From JAZRUF01 sp045636205 (GTDB taxonomy: Bacteria > Bacillota > Clostridia > Oscillospirales > JAAYXM01): 39,144 nt of DNA. Within the stretch, counting starts at the first letter, position 1. Each line of letters opens with the position of its first letter. Under the pieces are notes generated by a model. That model did no database searches and had not been told where the DNA came from. It was given only the letters and a program-made list of their open reading frames with translations. Of this stretch, positions 39,130 to 39,144 are shown piece after piece. The stretch is from assembly GCA_045636205.1 (NCBI GenBank), contig JAZTXE010000010.1:1-39144 (forward strand). The letters run 5' to 3'. A program made the position numbers and the translations under genes.

Positions 39130-39144
39130 AAGGGACTCGAACCC
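39130..39144 (-). repeat. Reverse-complement copy of tRNA-Arg T-arm
   Basis: AAGGGACTCGAACCC is the exact reverse complement of 39049-39063, the T-arm of tRNA-Arg (15 of 15). It begins after the tRNA terminator, as at 37025, and is cut by the window edge, so what follows is not visible. Confidence 0.8.

Noticed and set aside
1..39144. CRISPR arrays, insertion sequences, prophage or toxin-antitoxin genes
   Set aside because: No regularly spaced repeats, transposase, integrase or phage structural proteins were found; the only repeats are the tRNA-linked ones at 36955-37233 and 39130-39144.

Overview
The window reads as a chromosomal segment of an endospore-forming, Gram-positive member of the Clostridia, probably an uncultured Oscillospirales-like gut lineage; the order-level guess is inference. 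The evidence is strong AGGAGG-type ribosome binding sites, moderate G+C, sigma-A promoters often with an extended TGn -10 element, and the conserved block spoVB-mazG-hup-rqcP-yabP-yabQ-divIC-yabR, which includes two sporulation-specific genes. Almost every gene belongs to a recognised family. There is no phage, CRISPR array or intact transposon.

Layout. 1-1,720 (minus strand): a Cys-rich mini-protein, a run of hairpin terminators and a PRK06851-type P-loop ATPase. 1,810-6,180: an AraC/cupin regulator facing a small catabolic cluster (sugar isomerase/epimerase, Gfo/Idh/MocA oxidoreductase, LUD protein), then a second isomerase with its own promoter. 6,300-13,870: a histidine phosphatase, then recJ, rel, dtd, an MBL hydrolase and hemZ. 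13,900-17,500: a uridine-kinase-like protein, a zinc-ribbon protein, purine nucleoside phosphorylase and an MTA/SAH deaminase (nucleoside salvage). 17,550-22,290: the sporulation and division block. 22,300-25,560: a predicted minus-strand small RNA, an amidohydrolase, a class III aminotransferase and an orphan protein. 25,740-36,810: a long plus-strand stretch (DUF951, uridine phosphorylase, XRE-cupin regulator, acyl-CoA synthetase, TagA, Tmk, DUF2156, GNAT, DJ-1, 5-FTHF cyclo-ligase, MltG, U32/TrhP-like, RluA), interrupted by a 27-residue minus-strand membrane mini-protein. 36,850-39,144: tRNA-Pro(CGG) with a duplicated 3' end, a CorC-type transporter on the minus strand with a long terminator-bearing leader, and tRNA-Arg(ACG).

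The least explained parts are not the large genes. They are (i) a roughly 170-nt structured RNA at 22,347-22,517 with its own consensus promoter and terminator; (ii) an unusual architecture behind both tRNA genes, where a reverse-complement copy of that tRNA's own T-arm follows the tRNA terminator, and behind tRNA-Pro a structured 135-bp insert is closed by a second copy of the tRNA 3' end plus terminator; (iii) a short promoter-to-terminator transcript upstream of the CorC-type gene; and (iv) two very small Cys-rich proteins. All identifications come from reading motifs and gene order by eye; no database search was run.
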